Part shown: positions 22,968-33,889 of the stretch, in pieces
How positions within the stretch are numbered: position 1 is the stretch's first letter
Layout: every line of letters begins with the position of its first letter
Assembly (NCBI RefSeq): GCF_040958095.1
Contig: NC_091193.1
Coordinates: 21,398,510-21,462,509, forward strand
DNA from: Procambarus clarkii
Taxonomy: Eukaryota > Arthropoda > Malacostraca > Decapoda > Cambaridae
Direction: 5' to 3'
DNA length: 64,000 nt
Notes under the pieces: generated by a model
Told to the model about the DNA's origin: nothing
Seen by the model: the letters and a program-made list of their open reading frames with translations, nothing else
The model's database searches: none
Program-made: the position numbers and the translations under genes

Positions 22968-23395
22968 GACCCCACACCTTGTAAACCATCTAACCAAAAT
23001 TAACCAAGTACAGAAGCTTGCAACAAGACTGGTGCCAGAGCTAAGAGGGCTAAGCTACGAGGATAGGCTAACGAAACTAGACCTCACAACTCTAGATGAT
23101 AAAACAGAGGGAGATATGATCACACCATACAAGATACTGAGAGGAATAGACAAAGATAAGCACAACCACTTTAAACTGGGAGGAAGGTATGACCACAGGA
23201 CACAAGTGGAGGCCAGAAATGCAAATTACTGGAAGGAATGTAAGGAAATACTGTACTTGTGTACAAGAGGTCAACAAATGGACTGCACCGAGGCAAGTTG
23301 TGGAAGCCACCTCCACCTACACTCGTAATGCTAGACTCGACAAAGAACTCGAACATTAGGAGAGTTAAATGACAACGCAACAGGTATACAACAAG
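22968..23395 (+). mobile_element. CR1-like LINE polymerase fragment
   Basis: LVPELRGLSYEDRLTKLDLT and DMITPYKILRGIDKDKHN are in frame, followed by an RTQVEARNANYWKEC-like end. 5' truncated; lacks the 3' tail. Confidence 0.8.
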
Positions 23396-23456
23396 GTCAG
23401 TCCAGTGAAGGGTCACTGAGGATAGTGTATGTAATGCATTACAAAGGCATTACAAA

Positions 23457-23490
23457 CCCGCCCCCGCACCCAGCTGGGTGCGGGGGCGGG
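23457..23490. repeat. Perfect 34-bp GC palindrome
   Basis: CCCGCCCCCGCACCCAG and its exact reverse complement abut with no loop. A poly-G run follows. Confidence 0.97.
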
Positions 23491-23837
23491 GGGGGGGAGG
23501 GGGGCAGACACGCAGACAACGCGGTGAGGCAGAGAATGCTATGCTGCCCCGTGGGGGCTAATAGCCAAGTACCGGCTGGCAGGCAGCCATACGTGACCAT
23601 ACACTGACACACACACAGACAAACGTGCAGAGTAGGGGACACGAGGGTCAGAAAAGCTCATCTGACCCCTCACACCTGACCCCCTCACACAGTGTCAATC
23701 ACTCTGACCAAATGGAAACATTTAAACATACACCTACCACAGACTTACTCATGCAATCTCTCAGGGATTCTAAAAACACATGCAAGCATCACAATAAATC
23801 TTATCCTACAGATTCGCAATCAGCCTGGAGAGTATGT

Positions 23838-23839
<2 letters not shown>

Positions 23840-23930
<91 letters not shown>
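23840..23930. repeat. (GA)n microsatellite
   Basis: About 45 perfect GA units. Confidence 0.97.
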
Positions 23931-23933
<3 letters not shown>

Positions 23934-23959
23934 ATAGACTGATAGATTGTGATGGATAG

Positions 23960-24490
23960 ATATAATGAAATAATCGATGATGGAGTCAGAGTTTGTCTCC
24001 TGTGGATTCCCTCCCATATTGGTCTCCGAGTGCATGATAGAACTGATCAGTTGGCCAAGACTTTTGCTCATAAAGAGGGAATTGGTTACCATCTTGGACT
24101 GCCTTTGAGCAGCCTGAGGGCAGTAATATTCCAGGAACATCAACAATATCTCGTAGACTTTAAGCAAAGTGAAATTCACACCAGTTCCTCCATATATCAC
24201 TATTCTATTATGCAGGAAGAACCGCACGTCTATGGGTCATCCAATAATGTTAACAGACATCTAGATGTTACCACTGCTAGGCTTAGGCTCAGCTACAAGT
24301 ATCTCTGGGAGTAACATCTGCTGATGTAGATGTGATTACATGGAACGTCTGTCAGTCTGTCATGACTGTAAAGCTGCCGTCCAGTTGGGTGGGTGTGGAG
24401 CAGGATTAGTAACTGACTCACCATAGATGTAAAGTGCCTTGCATAGTGACTTGTGAGCCTTTTCTCGATTCACTTGTGACAAAGTAAAAT
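23960..24490 (+). mobile_element. RNase H-bearing LINE, 5'-truncated copy 2
   Basis: Contains the RNase H signature VCLLWIPSHIGLRVHDRTDQ (the usual WxPSHxGxxGNExAD..AK block) and LAKTFAHKEGIGYHL, then LRLSYKYLWE and a stop. The knuckle is deleted and the 3' UTR (GTAAAGCTGCCGTCCAGTTG) follows. Not functional. Confidence 0.8.
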
Positions 24491-24535
24491 ATATATATTA
24501 TGCAGTGTGTGTTTAAGAAAAAAAAGTGTGTGTAC

Positions 24536-24613
24536 TCACATAGATGTACTCATCTAGTTGTACTTGCGGGGGTTGAGCTCTGGCTCTTTGGTCCCGCCTC
24601 TAAACTGTCAAAC

Positions 24614-24703
<90 letters not shown>
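24536..24703 (-). mobile_element. CR1-like LINE 3' terminus with (TG)n
   Basis: The minus strand reads the last ~70 bp of the LINE (GAGGCGGGACCAAAGAGCC to GATGAGTA). A (TG)44 microsatellite at 24617-24703 adjoins the truncated internal side, and a short GTGTGTACTCA the terminal side. Confidence 0.75.
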
Positions 24704-24705
<2 letters not shown>

Positions 24706-24913
24706 CAAATTGAGTAACTAGCTTAGCAAGACTGTTACTTGTTTAGCTAAATAAAAAATGGGGTTCAGTTCCTGACCCCCCATTAAATGCCTCTGTAACC
24801 ATTTTCACCCATGTAATATATAATAAATGACTAAACTAAAAACAACTATAATGCAAGTAGCCAGATTACAAAATAACGATAGAGCTGGAGACTGACCAGG
24901 CAGCAACACTCTA

Positions 24914-24916
<3 letters not shown>

Positions 24917-25000
<84 letters not shown>
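24917..25000. repeat. (AC)n microsatellite
   Basis: About 41 units, followed by a duplicated GGATCCAAGAGTCAATG. Confidence 0.96.
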
Positions 25001-25001
<1 letters not shown>

Positions 25002-25039
25002 ATCCAAGAGTCAATGGCGGGATCCAAGAGTCAATGCTC

Positions 25040-25092
25040 GATCCTGCAAGCACAAATAGGTGAGAATAGGTGAGTACACACACACATACACA
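25040..25092 (+). mobile_element. CR1-like LINE 3' terminal remnant
   Basis: GCAAGCACAAATAGGTGAGA, a partial duplication, and TAGGTGAGTACACACACACA. Only the extreme end remains. Confidence 0.6.
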
Positions 25093-25552
25093 CAACTCCC
25101 ATAGCTCACAGCTGGCCTCCTTCCTGCACCTTCATGTACGGGGACACGATAAATAAGGAGCCCCCATGAAGGCTCACATTGAGCTACAACAACAACTTGC
25201 CAGACGAGCCTTTAGCTAGCGGAGGCTCCATCACCACCCTGACACACAGCTCCAGCACACACACACAGGCGGCCAGAGAGAGGGGAGTCTCACCTCGGGA
25301 CGTGGTAGTCAATGAGCTGCTCCGAATTACCCTTCCTCAATAGGCGCAAGCCTCGTCCCTCAAACACTGCCTATAGAACCGATTTAGAACGCTGTCTAGT
25401 AGATGTTGTTTCATGCGGGTCAACAGGTGATTGGAAAAAAGTGCTAGCAGCTAGAAAAGAAGTTAGAGGAGTCGCTCCCAACGGTGCAAAAATAAGGTCA
25501 CATTCCTCCTTAGGAGACAAGCGAGTAGTAGTGATTCTTATACCAAACGCTT

Positions 25553-25626
25553 AGGTTAGGTTACGTTAGGTAAGGCTACGGTAGGTTAGGGTAGGCTAGG
25601 GTAGGTAGGCTAGGGTAGTAGGTTAA
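25553..25626. repeat. Degenerate TTAGG/TAGGG-like repeat
   Basis: About 70 bp rich in TTAGG, GTAGG and TAGGG steps. TTAGG is the usual arthropod telomere unit, so this may be an interstitial telomere-like tract, but the units are irregular. 25100-25550 has a unique 80-codon ORF (25312-25554) that I do not recognise. Confidence 0.5.
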
Positions 25627-25714
25627 ATACGGTTTAACAGCGTCCATTTCCAGTATTAAATAGGCCTGAAAATACACGATTTCTTTCTAATTTTCTCACA
25701 CTAGGAATGCAACT

Positions 25715-25850
25715 ATCGGGAGAAAGCACCAAGCAATTACGACTATATAGCACTTGGAAGAGGTCAGGATAAGGACATGGGATGGGACGGTGAGTTGAAC
25801 ACACCAGGAGCACCAGGAACAGCACCACAAGGAGCAGCAACAACGCCTAA
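25715..25850 (-). repeat. GACGGTAGAGC SINE, 3' part
   Basis: The minus strand carries GTGCTATATAGTCGTAATTG and CATCCCATGTCC-like DNA; the tRNA-like head is missing. Confidence 0.6.
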
Positions 25851-25869
25851 AGTTGATCCGCCTCATTGA

Positions 25870-25965
25870 AACCCTCCTCCCCCCCATCCCCACCTCCCCC
25901 TCCCTCCCAGACACATAACATTAGTGAGTTATGTGTCTGGGGGAGAGGAGAGAGGAGGGGGAGTG
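25870..25965. repeat. Imperfect fold-back of a pyrimidine/purine tract
   Basis: CCCAGACACATAAC, then an 8-bp loop, then GTTATGTGTCTGGG is perfect. Outward the arms continue as C/T-rich against G/A-rich DNA with mismatches for about 30 bp more. Confidence 0.85.
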
Positions 25966-26138
25966 GGAGAAGAGAGATCGGGGGAGGAGACAGTAGAGAG
26001 AGAAGAGGAGAGAGGAGACAAATGAAAGGTGACAAGCAAAATGAGGAGAGGAGAAAGGGAGGAGACAAGAGAGGGGAGAGAAGGGAGAGCAGAGCAGAGG
26101 GGGAGAGGCAACACAGGGAAAGGGGGGAACTCCAGGGA

Positions 26139-26142
<4 letters not shown>

Positions 26143-26211
<69 letters not shown>
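26143..26211. repeat. (AC)34 microsatellite
   Basis: Perfect run after a purine-rich stretch (25940-26140). 26212-26560 holds no recognised gene. Confidence 0.96.
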
Positions 26212-26214
<3 letters not shown>

Positions 26215-26566
26215 AAGAGTCAGCTGAAGCACGCTTGCCTTAATATTGAATTCCTCTTCAGAAACGAGAGAACTTGCTGACAACTGGAACACGAGTAAGG
26301 TGGTACCATTCCACAAGGAGGGTGCAGGACAACCCTGTAGTCCACAGCCCCGCACCACTACCAAGTATCCCCCGCAAGGTGCTACAGAGGCTGATCCCAA
26401 GCAGGCCATTGGAACATTTAAAACAGATATGTTTCGTCTCAAGACACCAGCAGCAAGGGTTTTAGTAAAGGAAACTAAACGTAAAACTTTAGTCAAGTTT
26501 GCTTGACAAACTTGCTAGAGTCTTTAACAAGATGACATAAATCAAACACGAGAGGGGTGGTTGAAC

Positions 26567-27202
26567 TGCATATTCAATCCTATTTAAGTAGGGGTATGGG
26601 GTCGCCCCCCCCCCCCAGCCACCCACGGGCACCCGCCATACACAAAGACATCATCATGCAACGTTTGATGAGTACTTGATAAAAAGAGTAATTTTATAAA
26701 AACAAAAATTTACCATAAGGGAAAACAAAGATTTTTCACCATTTTACCCAAATTTACCCAAACTGACGTCCAGTTTGAAAAGGAAACGACTAGGAACAGT
26801 CTCGGGGCCCTTAATGTTGACAGAGTTCTCTCTTGGCGTTCCTATTGCACCTGTGGCTGTCGGTGGGGCTATTGTGCACATCCTGCCATGTCTCCTGGTG
26901 TCATGTGTCAGTATGTATCACCTATCCTGTATATCAGCATGTGTCACATGTGTATTGTGTGTCACTACGTATAACGTGTTGATGCGCTATTTCGGGGAGG
27001 GGGGGGGGGGGGTTCGGTTGTATATTGGCTTGGGGATCATTCAAGCTACTTCGCATACACACAAACACACACACATATTATATTATATATATATGCCTCA
27101 TTAAACGTTGCATGGTGATGTGTTTCTGTATGGCGAGTGCCACTGGGTGGCTGGGGGAGGGGGGGGGGGAGCGACTCCATGCCCCTCTTTAAGTAGGATT
27201 GA
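26567..27202. mobile_element. ~635-bp unit bounded by ~100-bp inverted repeats
   Basis: 26567-26666 and 27099-27202 are inverted copies at roughly 85% identity. Both contain CAATCCTA, a poly-C run, CAGCCACCCA, CGCCATACA and ATGCAACGTTT. The 430 bp between has a 109-codon ORF (26775-27104) with two hydrophobic stretches (VPIAPVAVGGAIVHILPCLL) that I cannot assign. It could be a non-autonomous DNA transposon or two opposed copies of one repeat. Confidence 0.55.
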
Positions 27203-27297
27203 CTCCTACTGCGACAACCAACGAGTCTTATAAAGCTTCAAATGTGGATTTTGTCCACAGACGCGTGCTTTGACTACTTATTTCTCGGCTGTTATCG

Positions 27298-27395
27298 CCG
27301 GTGAATCAATGTTAGAAACGTTGATAACATTACAGTCACCAGCTGGGCTGTGTGGGTCTCGAACCCTGGACCCCCACGCCTGTGAGGCTTTGTTG
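27298..27395 (-). repeat. tRNA-derived SINE head
   Basis: The minus strand has CAGGGTTCGAGACCCAC, a perfect box B (GGTTCGAGACC), 25 bp after GCCTCACAGGCGTGG. Box A is weak. Confidence 0.45.
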
Positions 27396-27689
27396 ATAAC
27401 ATTAATTGACCATGATTGATATTGACTTACCATTACTTGAGCAAATGTTGCCCATTGGGACAGAGAATTGGAGGGCTTGGAAGGAGAGAAGGGGAGAGGG
27501 AGAATGAGATTGTAAGGAGACTGATGTAGGGATGGGGGGAGAACGGGAAAGGGGGGGAGGGAAGAACAATGGGAGAGAATGGAAGGAGAAAGAATGGGAG
27601 TGTGAAAGTAAGGGAGAATGGGAGGGAGAGACAAATGGGCAGAGACCCGGGAACTGCCGGGTATCTCCGTCTAGTGTATTTACTATTGG

Positions 27690-28450
27690 TGCTATGTGCG
27701 TGTACTCACCTATTTGTGTTTGCAGAATCAAAGTCTAGCTTTTGGACCCCGCTTTTCTATAGCCACCGGTTGACTAATGTGGTGACTCCTGACCTATTTC
27801 CCGCTCATAGCTTGCTTTTAAAGTTATGAAATGAGTTAGCCTCTTCCTCCTGCTCCTTTAGGTCATTCGACTTACTAACTGCCCGCACGCTAAAAGAAAA
27901 CTTCCTAACATCTCTACGACACATCTGAGTCTCAAGCTTCCGTCTGTGCCCCCTTGTTCTATTGTTATTCATTGTACATATTTTTTCTTTTTTTCCACCC
28001 ACTTGTCAGTCCTCTTAAGTAAACTTTATACATCTGTATCATGTCCTTCTCTACCGTCTAGCGTCGTCATGTCTAATTCCTTCAGTCTCTCTTCATACCT
28101 CATCCCTTCAATTCCGGGACGAGTCTCGTTGCAAATTTCTGACCCTCCAAGCTGCCTTTTTTTTAAGACGTGGGTTCCATTATGGGTCGGGGTACTCTAA
28201 GACTGGCGCCTCACATTGGCGGTATACAGTGGTCTAAAAACCTCCTTATTCAAGTTTCTGAAGGATGTTCTGACTTTTGCCAGAGTAGAGTATGCGGCTG
28301 ACGTTATTCTACTTTATACGAGCCTCTGGAGTAGGTATATTATGTCCATTCCCAGGTCTTTTTCTCTAGTCGTTATAAGGAGGTAGTTTCCCTTCATTGA
28401 GTATGGGTCTTTCGGTCTCCTGATCCCATTTTCATCACCTTGCACTTGCT
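27690..28450 (-). mobile_element. CR1-like LINE, degenerate longer copy
   Basis: On the minus strand, upstream to downstream: DVRTSFRNLNKEVF-like DNA (28240-28290), then HRRKLETQMCRRDVRKFSFS (27880-27940), then the terminal tail ending GGTGAGTAC (27700). Many substitutions indicate an old copy. It lies in the presumed downstream intron of the 28855-31763 gene. Confidence 0.7.
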
Positions 28451-28807
28451 GGTTTGGAACTCTAGCAGCCACTCCTCGGACCAGCTCTACAGTTTAATTC
28501 ATATTGAAGAACCTTATAATCCTCATCTGTTTTTCCTACTTTCGTTATTTTCAAATATTTCTTTCCAAATTGGTTCTTTCCTAACATTATTAATATATTA
28601 TGAACGTGAATTACTGGCTTAGTTACGTTACGTCAGGTTAGGCTTGATCAAGCTTTCAATCAAGTTTTGACTCAAATTAAAAATTAAAATCATGTATAAT
28701 GTAAAGTTTTATCATAACGCAAGAAAAAATAATTTAAAATATATAATACTGTATTCCAGGAAAATTAGGCTTGTGAGGCAATTTGGCCTATTAGGTAGAA
28801 CATTCAT
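28451..28807. other. AT-rich presumed intron
   Basis: No ORF of interest. Inferred to be intron of the minus-strand gene because it follows the donor at 28854-28853. Confidence 0.45.
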
Positions 28808-28854
28808 TCATTGTTCTATTACACATATATAATGTAAATATACAAGTTTCTTAC

Positions 28855-31763
28855 CTTTATAAATCTGTTGGGACTGCCGACGCCCGTATCCTGGTGGGCG
28901 AGGGTGTGGGCGTGGGTGTGGTGTGGGCGTGGGCGACCCGGAGTAGCACCCTGAGGAGCTGCCTGACGACCCGAAGGAACAACTCGAAGAGGCACAAGAC
29001 GGCGTTGGTGAGGGGGAACATCTTACGGGCGAAGAGGCCGTAGGCATCAAGATCTTCTTGACCGTAACTGTGGGCAATGTTGATATCACTCGACTGTTTA
29101 AGACGATGTTATGTTTGGCGTAACTCTCCCCCATCGTCATCAAAATATTTACAGTGTTACCCCGCTCATTGTAATCCGTTTTCTTCCTGTTTGGTTTTGC
29201 TCGTTGGTTTTCTTTGTTAACGTTTAGTGGGTAGACTGCGTTATTTGAATCCAACACGCTTTTGAGTTGAGGTTTCCTGTTTTCTTGCAGATGAGATGAG
29301 ATTTGGTTTACAGAGTTTTGAGTATCTGTTGAGCTTAGATTAAAGCGATTTTCTGGGGTCTGTAAAGTGATGTAGTTAGCTTTTTGTAAAGTGCTTTGCT
29401 TAGGCTGTATCGATCGGTGATGTGTGAGGTCGGTGCAGGTGATGTGGGTAGAGGGTTGTGGGGTGGTAATGTGGGTGTGACGTGTGGACGGATGTGGAGT
29501 GGAGTTAGGTGATCCATGTGGGAGGATGTGAGTAGACCAGTTAGAAGGTTGTGGATTGGGCTGGGTGGAGCGTCGCGAGGCGCCATTTTCTGGGGGATGA
29601 GAGGTGATGCCATTGGAACCTTGTATGGTGACGAGTGTGGGGTCATGTGTGGTGATAGGAGACGGGAGCTGGTAGGCCGGTCTTGAGGCGTGACTGGCCT
29701 GTGGTTGTGAGGTGTGAGGAGGTTGTGAATCGTGAAAGGCAGAGGGGTGTGTAGAGATGTGCTTGGGGTTTCGTAAGAAAGGACTGGAAGATTGTGAAGA
29801 ATGTGTGAGGTTTTCAGAGGGAGAGTTTTTAAGAGGATGTGAGATGTGATAGGCGGAGCATTTTGAACTGTGAGGTGTGGAGAGTTCCGAGGTGAGCGCC
29901 GAGGTTTGTGAGGTGTGAGGGGTGGAGGGTTGTGAGGTGGACGGCGACGTTTGCTTTGATAAGCGTCTTCGAGGAATGGGAACTGGTGTCCGTACAATAG
30001 TCGATCTCTGAGTGGGTGAGGGAGTGTGTGTGGGTGAGGGAGTGTGTGTGGGCGAGGGAGAGTGTGTGGGTGAGGGAGTGTGTGTGAGCGCTTGTACCTG
30101 TTTGGGTGCTTGTGTGTGTGTTTGCGTGGGGGTTTGTATATTTGAGAGCTCCTAAGTATCCTGGGCGAGGTTTGGCCACAGAGGACTGTGCTTGTGGCGA
30201 GGGAGACGGTGCCTCCTGGAGATGACCTTGATATGACTGAGAGCGTACGAGTTGAGCCTGGCGCGAGATGGCCTCAGAACCTGACTTAGGCGCGGCTGGT
30301 ACCGACTGGACTGGGAGCGTGGACGGCTCGGACGTGTGTTTCGTGAGGCGCGCGCTAGCAACAGATGAGGAACGAGGGCGCACGGAGAGTTGTGGGGTGG
30401 ACGGACTGCCACTAGAGAAGGAGGCTCCAACTGGCTTTCCCGATACATTCGTCTTGAAGTTATTGTCTTCACTGACAACAGATTTATACCGACAGCTTCC
30501 ATTTGTTACCGGACTTGACGTCTCAGGCGACACAGTTTTGTGTTTTTTCATTTTCAATAGGTCCAAATCATTTCTATTTTCATAAAGCGGTGAGCCTACT
30601 GTAGTCTGTCGTTGTAGGCTGTCCAGGTCGGTGGGTCGTGCAGTCTTTAGACGAGTCTGGCTTCTGTTCTTCCATTCTCGATCTTCTTTTTCTGAATGTC
30701 CGCGAGGTGCCGGGGCCTCTCCTGTGCTGGTACACGTGGCTTGGTTTGAATTATCACAATGTCTGACTTTTTTCACTCCGTCGTCAATGGAATATATTGA
30801 CACCAAAACTTTCTTTGGAGGCTGCCACTTGCCTCGACGCCTGACCACAGGACGTGATGCCATAGCCGGACACACACTCTCCTCTAGAGTGATGCACCTT
30901 GGTTTTACTCTTTGTGGTCTTCTCTTCGTCTCCGTCCATGTCGTCCAGGTCAAAATGAACTCTACGTTTGTAGGAGAGTGAGTTCCTCTTCTTCCTCTCT
31001 TTCCCGACCGTGTGGAGTCCTTGGTTCAGACTTGTTCAGACGTCCACCAAGACTTCTTGCTGCCTCTCTGTTGCATTCCTCGTACGGCACCCTGAAGAAC
31101 TCCTCTCGCAGGAGAGCTTTCTTTCTCTGTACAATATTCCAGGCATCTCGACCACTTAGTTGCTCCTTAGTAGATGCTTCTTGCACAACTTTTTCTTCAC
31201 CTTCAGGACGAGGAGCGTAGACGTCATTGCCCATCACATCATCTGGCTCCTGTACAGCTGCTGATTGAGTCCGCCTCAAAATCGGCCGCTGTTTGGGCTT
31301 TACTTTCTGAAAGATCTTTGTTGACCATTTTCTTTTCCTCAGCCTCTTGTTTATTGCTTGGCTTATCGTCACTGCCCCAAGAAGAACCGAGGAGCGGACC
31401 TGGTGTTCCTCTACACGAATAACTTAAACCGTTTTGCTGCACGTCCGAGCACCTCGACGACGCAACGGATGACTGGGACGAGTAGCCGGAGGAAACCGCC
31501 TCGTCGGCGCCCCTCTGCTTCTCTACATGCTTGTCTCTCGAGCGGCTTTCAATCGTAATGAAACTTTTCTTCGTCTTGGTGCCAGGAGCGCCTCGCCCTT
31601 CCTTGTACACGACGCCCCTCACCACGGGGATGGTGGTGCCCGGCTGGTGACCCAGGTCGGTCAGGGGAAAGCATCGCCCCATCACCACCTCCACCTTCTT
31701 CGGCGAGGACGGATTATTTACTCTGGTCAGCTCGTCGCATTCTGGAGTGCCACTTTGACCCAT
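28855..31763 (-). CDS. Ser/Pro/Thr-rich protein, large coding exon with four frame offsets
   Basis: I do not recognise the family. The ATG at 31763 (context CCAAGATGG, A at -3) follows an in-frame stop 33 codons upstream. The exon ends at a donor AAG|GTAAGAAAC (GT at 28854-28853, phase 1). Coding-looking sequence changes frame at four places: 31372-31242, 31035-30965, 30953-30787 and 30151-29832. Each change equals one extra or two missing bases. Read across them, about 970 residues result. Near residue 265 the segment [20 protein letters not shown] combines a basic run, RVHF (a possible RVxF docking motif for protein phosphatase 1) and an acidic patch. Later parts hold basophilic Ser sites ([17 protein letters not shown]), a TPSPTH repeat (30011-30090) and long Ser/Thr/Pro/His-rich, low-complexity DNA up to [20 protein letters not shown]. 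No enzyme fold is visible, so a scaffold or regulator is a guess. Alternatives are assembly indels, real slippage or a pseudogene. Confidence 0.6.
30011..30090 (-). repeat. 18-bp coding minisatellite
   Basis: The minus-strand unit ACTCCCTCACCCACACAC, about 4.5 copies with small variants, encodes TPSPTH in the downstream frame. An (AC)-rich stretch at 30107-30122 next to it is a natural site for the fourth frame change. Confidence 0.8.
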
Positions 31764-32213
31764 CTTGGCGCTTCTGTTGTGAGTGACCCGGCCTGCTTCG
31801 CTTCCTGGCTGGTCTCGGCAGAAACAAATTAACAGATGAAACTTTCTAGTCGATTAATGTACTGAAGGAAGCCTGAGCCTGAGAATCTCGCTTGATCCAA
31901 AGACCACAGGTGGTGGTGGTGTAGATTTGTGGTGACCTGAAGCTGTGAGCGGTGTTGCCTTGTGAAGAACACAAACAGTGAGGACCGACCTGCAAGTGTA
32001 GACGGTGCAGGACACTCAAAATAAACCCCCGTCAGAGGGCCAGACCTGCAGCTGCAAGGCTTAGCTGACCGACCCCCAGCTGGAGACGCCGCGAGATCTC
32101 GACTCGCAGCTATTGAAGACCGCCGAGGTGGAGGTGTTGGCGACGCAGTGGACGAGGTGCCACTGAAGGCTGGCCGGACCTGCTGCTGCTGCGTCCTGCG
32201 CCCTCACGCCAGC
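31764..32213 (-). other. 5' UTR part of the large exon, with splice acceptor
   Basis: On the minus strand TTTTCTCCTTCTTCTCCCCC + ACACAG|GCTGG is a textbook polypyrimidine tract and acceptor (AG at 32215-32214). Exon sequence from 32213 to the ATG has stops in the coding frame and no better start. Confidence 0.6.
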
Positions 32214-32331
32214 CTGTGTGGGGGAGAAGAAGGAGAAAACTGAGTGAAAGTCTTACACGATTTTAGGGAAACATCAATGACGTCATCAATGTGAACTTTA
32301 CATTTTTGTGAATACTGCAAAGGCGACGATG

Positions 32332-33412
32332 CCGATGTTGTGGTGTTATGGGGTGGTTGTGGTGTTATGGGGTGGTTGTGGTGTTATGAGGTTGTTGTGG
32401 TGTTATGGGGTGGTTGTGGTGTTATGGGGTTGTTGTGGTGTTATGGGGTTGTTGTGGTGTTATGGGGTGGTTGTTGTGTTATGGGGTGGTTGTGGTGTTA
32501 TGGGGTTGTTGTGGTGTTATGGGGTTGTTGTGGTGTTATGGGGTGGTTGTGGTGTTATGGGGTAATTGTGGTGTTATGGGGTTGTTGTGGTGTTATGGGG
32601 TGGTTGTGGTGTTATGGGGTTGTTGTGGTGTTATGGGGTGGTTGTGGTGTTATGGGGTTGTTGTGGTGTTATGGGGTTGTTGTGGTGTTATGGGGTGGTT
32701 GTTGTGTTATGGGGTGGTTGTGGTGTTATGGGGTTGTTGTGGTGTTATGGGGTTGTTGTGGTGTTATGGGGTGGTTGTGGTGTTATGGGGTGGTTGTGGT
32801 GTTATGGGGTTGTTGTGGTGTTATGGGGTTGTTGTGGTGTTATGGGGTGGTTGTGGTGTTATGGGGTGGTTGTGGTGTTATGGGGTTGTTGTGGTGTTAT
32901 GGGGTGGTTGTGGTGTTATGGGGTTGTTGTGGTGTTATGGGGTTGTTGTGGTGTTATGGGGTGGTTGTTGTGTTATGGGGTGGTTGTTGTGTTATGGGGT
33001 TGTTGTGGTGTTATGGGGTTGTTGTGGTGTTATGGGGTGGTTGTTGTGTTATGGGGTGGTTGTGGTGTTATGGGGTTGTTGTGGTGTTATGGGGTTGTTG
33101 TGGTGTTATGGGGTGGTTGTGGTGTTATGGGGTGGTTGTGGTGTTATGGGGTTGTTGTGGTGTTATGGGGTTGTTGTGGTGTTATGGGGTGGTTGTGGTG
33201 TTATGGGGTTGTTGTGGTGTTATGGGGTTGTTGTGGTGTTATGGGGTTGTTGTGGTGTTATGGGGTTGTTGTGGTGTTATGGGGTGGTTGTGGTGTTATG
33301 GGGTTGTTGTGGTGTTATGGGGTGGTTGTGGTGTTATGGGGTTGTTGTGGTGTTATGGGGTGGTTGTGGTGTTATGGGGTGGTTGTGGTGTTATGGGGTG
33401 GTTGTGGTGTTA
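32332..33412. repeat. 19-bp G-rich satellite, about 57 units
   Basis: Unit TGTTATGGGGTGGTTGTGG, alternating irregularly with a GGGGTTGTTGTGG variant. Lies about 118 bp upstream of the splice acceptor at 32214, so it is probably intronic. The VVVLWGG/VMGLLWCY ORFs are artefacts. Confidence 0.97.
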
Positions 33413-33514
33413 TTGTGGGTCCGGGGTAGGGTGCAGTGGGGGGGGGGTACTTAAAACACGTGTGGGTGTGAAGTTGTTGGAAGTGTGTGGAAGACTTCAT
33501 AGGAGAAACGGAGG

Positions 33515-33619
<105 letters not shown>

Positions 33620-33889
33620 AAGTAACTTGATGATGTAGAAAACAATATAACATAGAATCCATAATCGAATTAATCACGTGACCGGGTAGGCCGAGATGCC
33701 ATGTGTTCGGTGAGGGAGAACGGGAATTTCATGGCGAAAAATCTGAGAGTATCCCCATCCAGATCGGTTAGAAAATGGAATTTATACAAATATTTTTTCG
33801 ATGGACTACAGGCGTAGTCTGTTATGCGGAAACGTAAGAAAATACGGTGACGACTCATGGATAATCTAAAGCGCGAAAGTGTCTCTTAC

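Noticed and set aside
25312-25554. 80-codon ORF as a gene
   Set aside because: Unique sequence but no start context, splice site or family evidence; left as unrecognised spacer.
31740-31763. N-myristoylation signal MGQSGT at the gene start
   Set aside because: Pro at position 7 is disallowed in the usual consensus, so the match fails.
28855-31763. Programmed frameshifting as explanation of the four offsets
   Set aside because: Four events in one exon without a shared slippery sequence is implausible; sequence error or decay is simpler.
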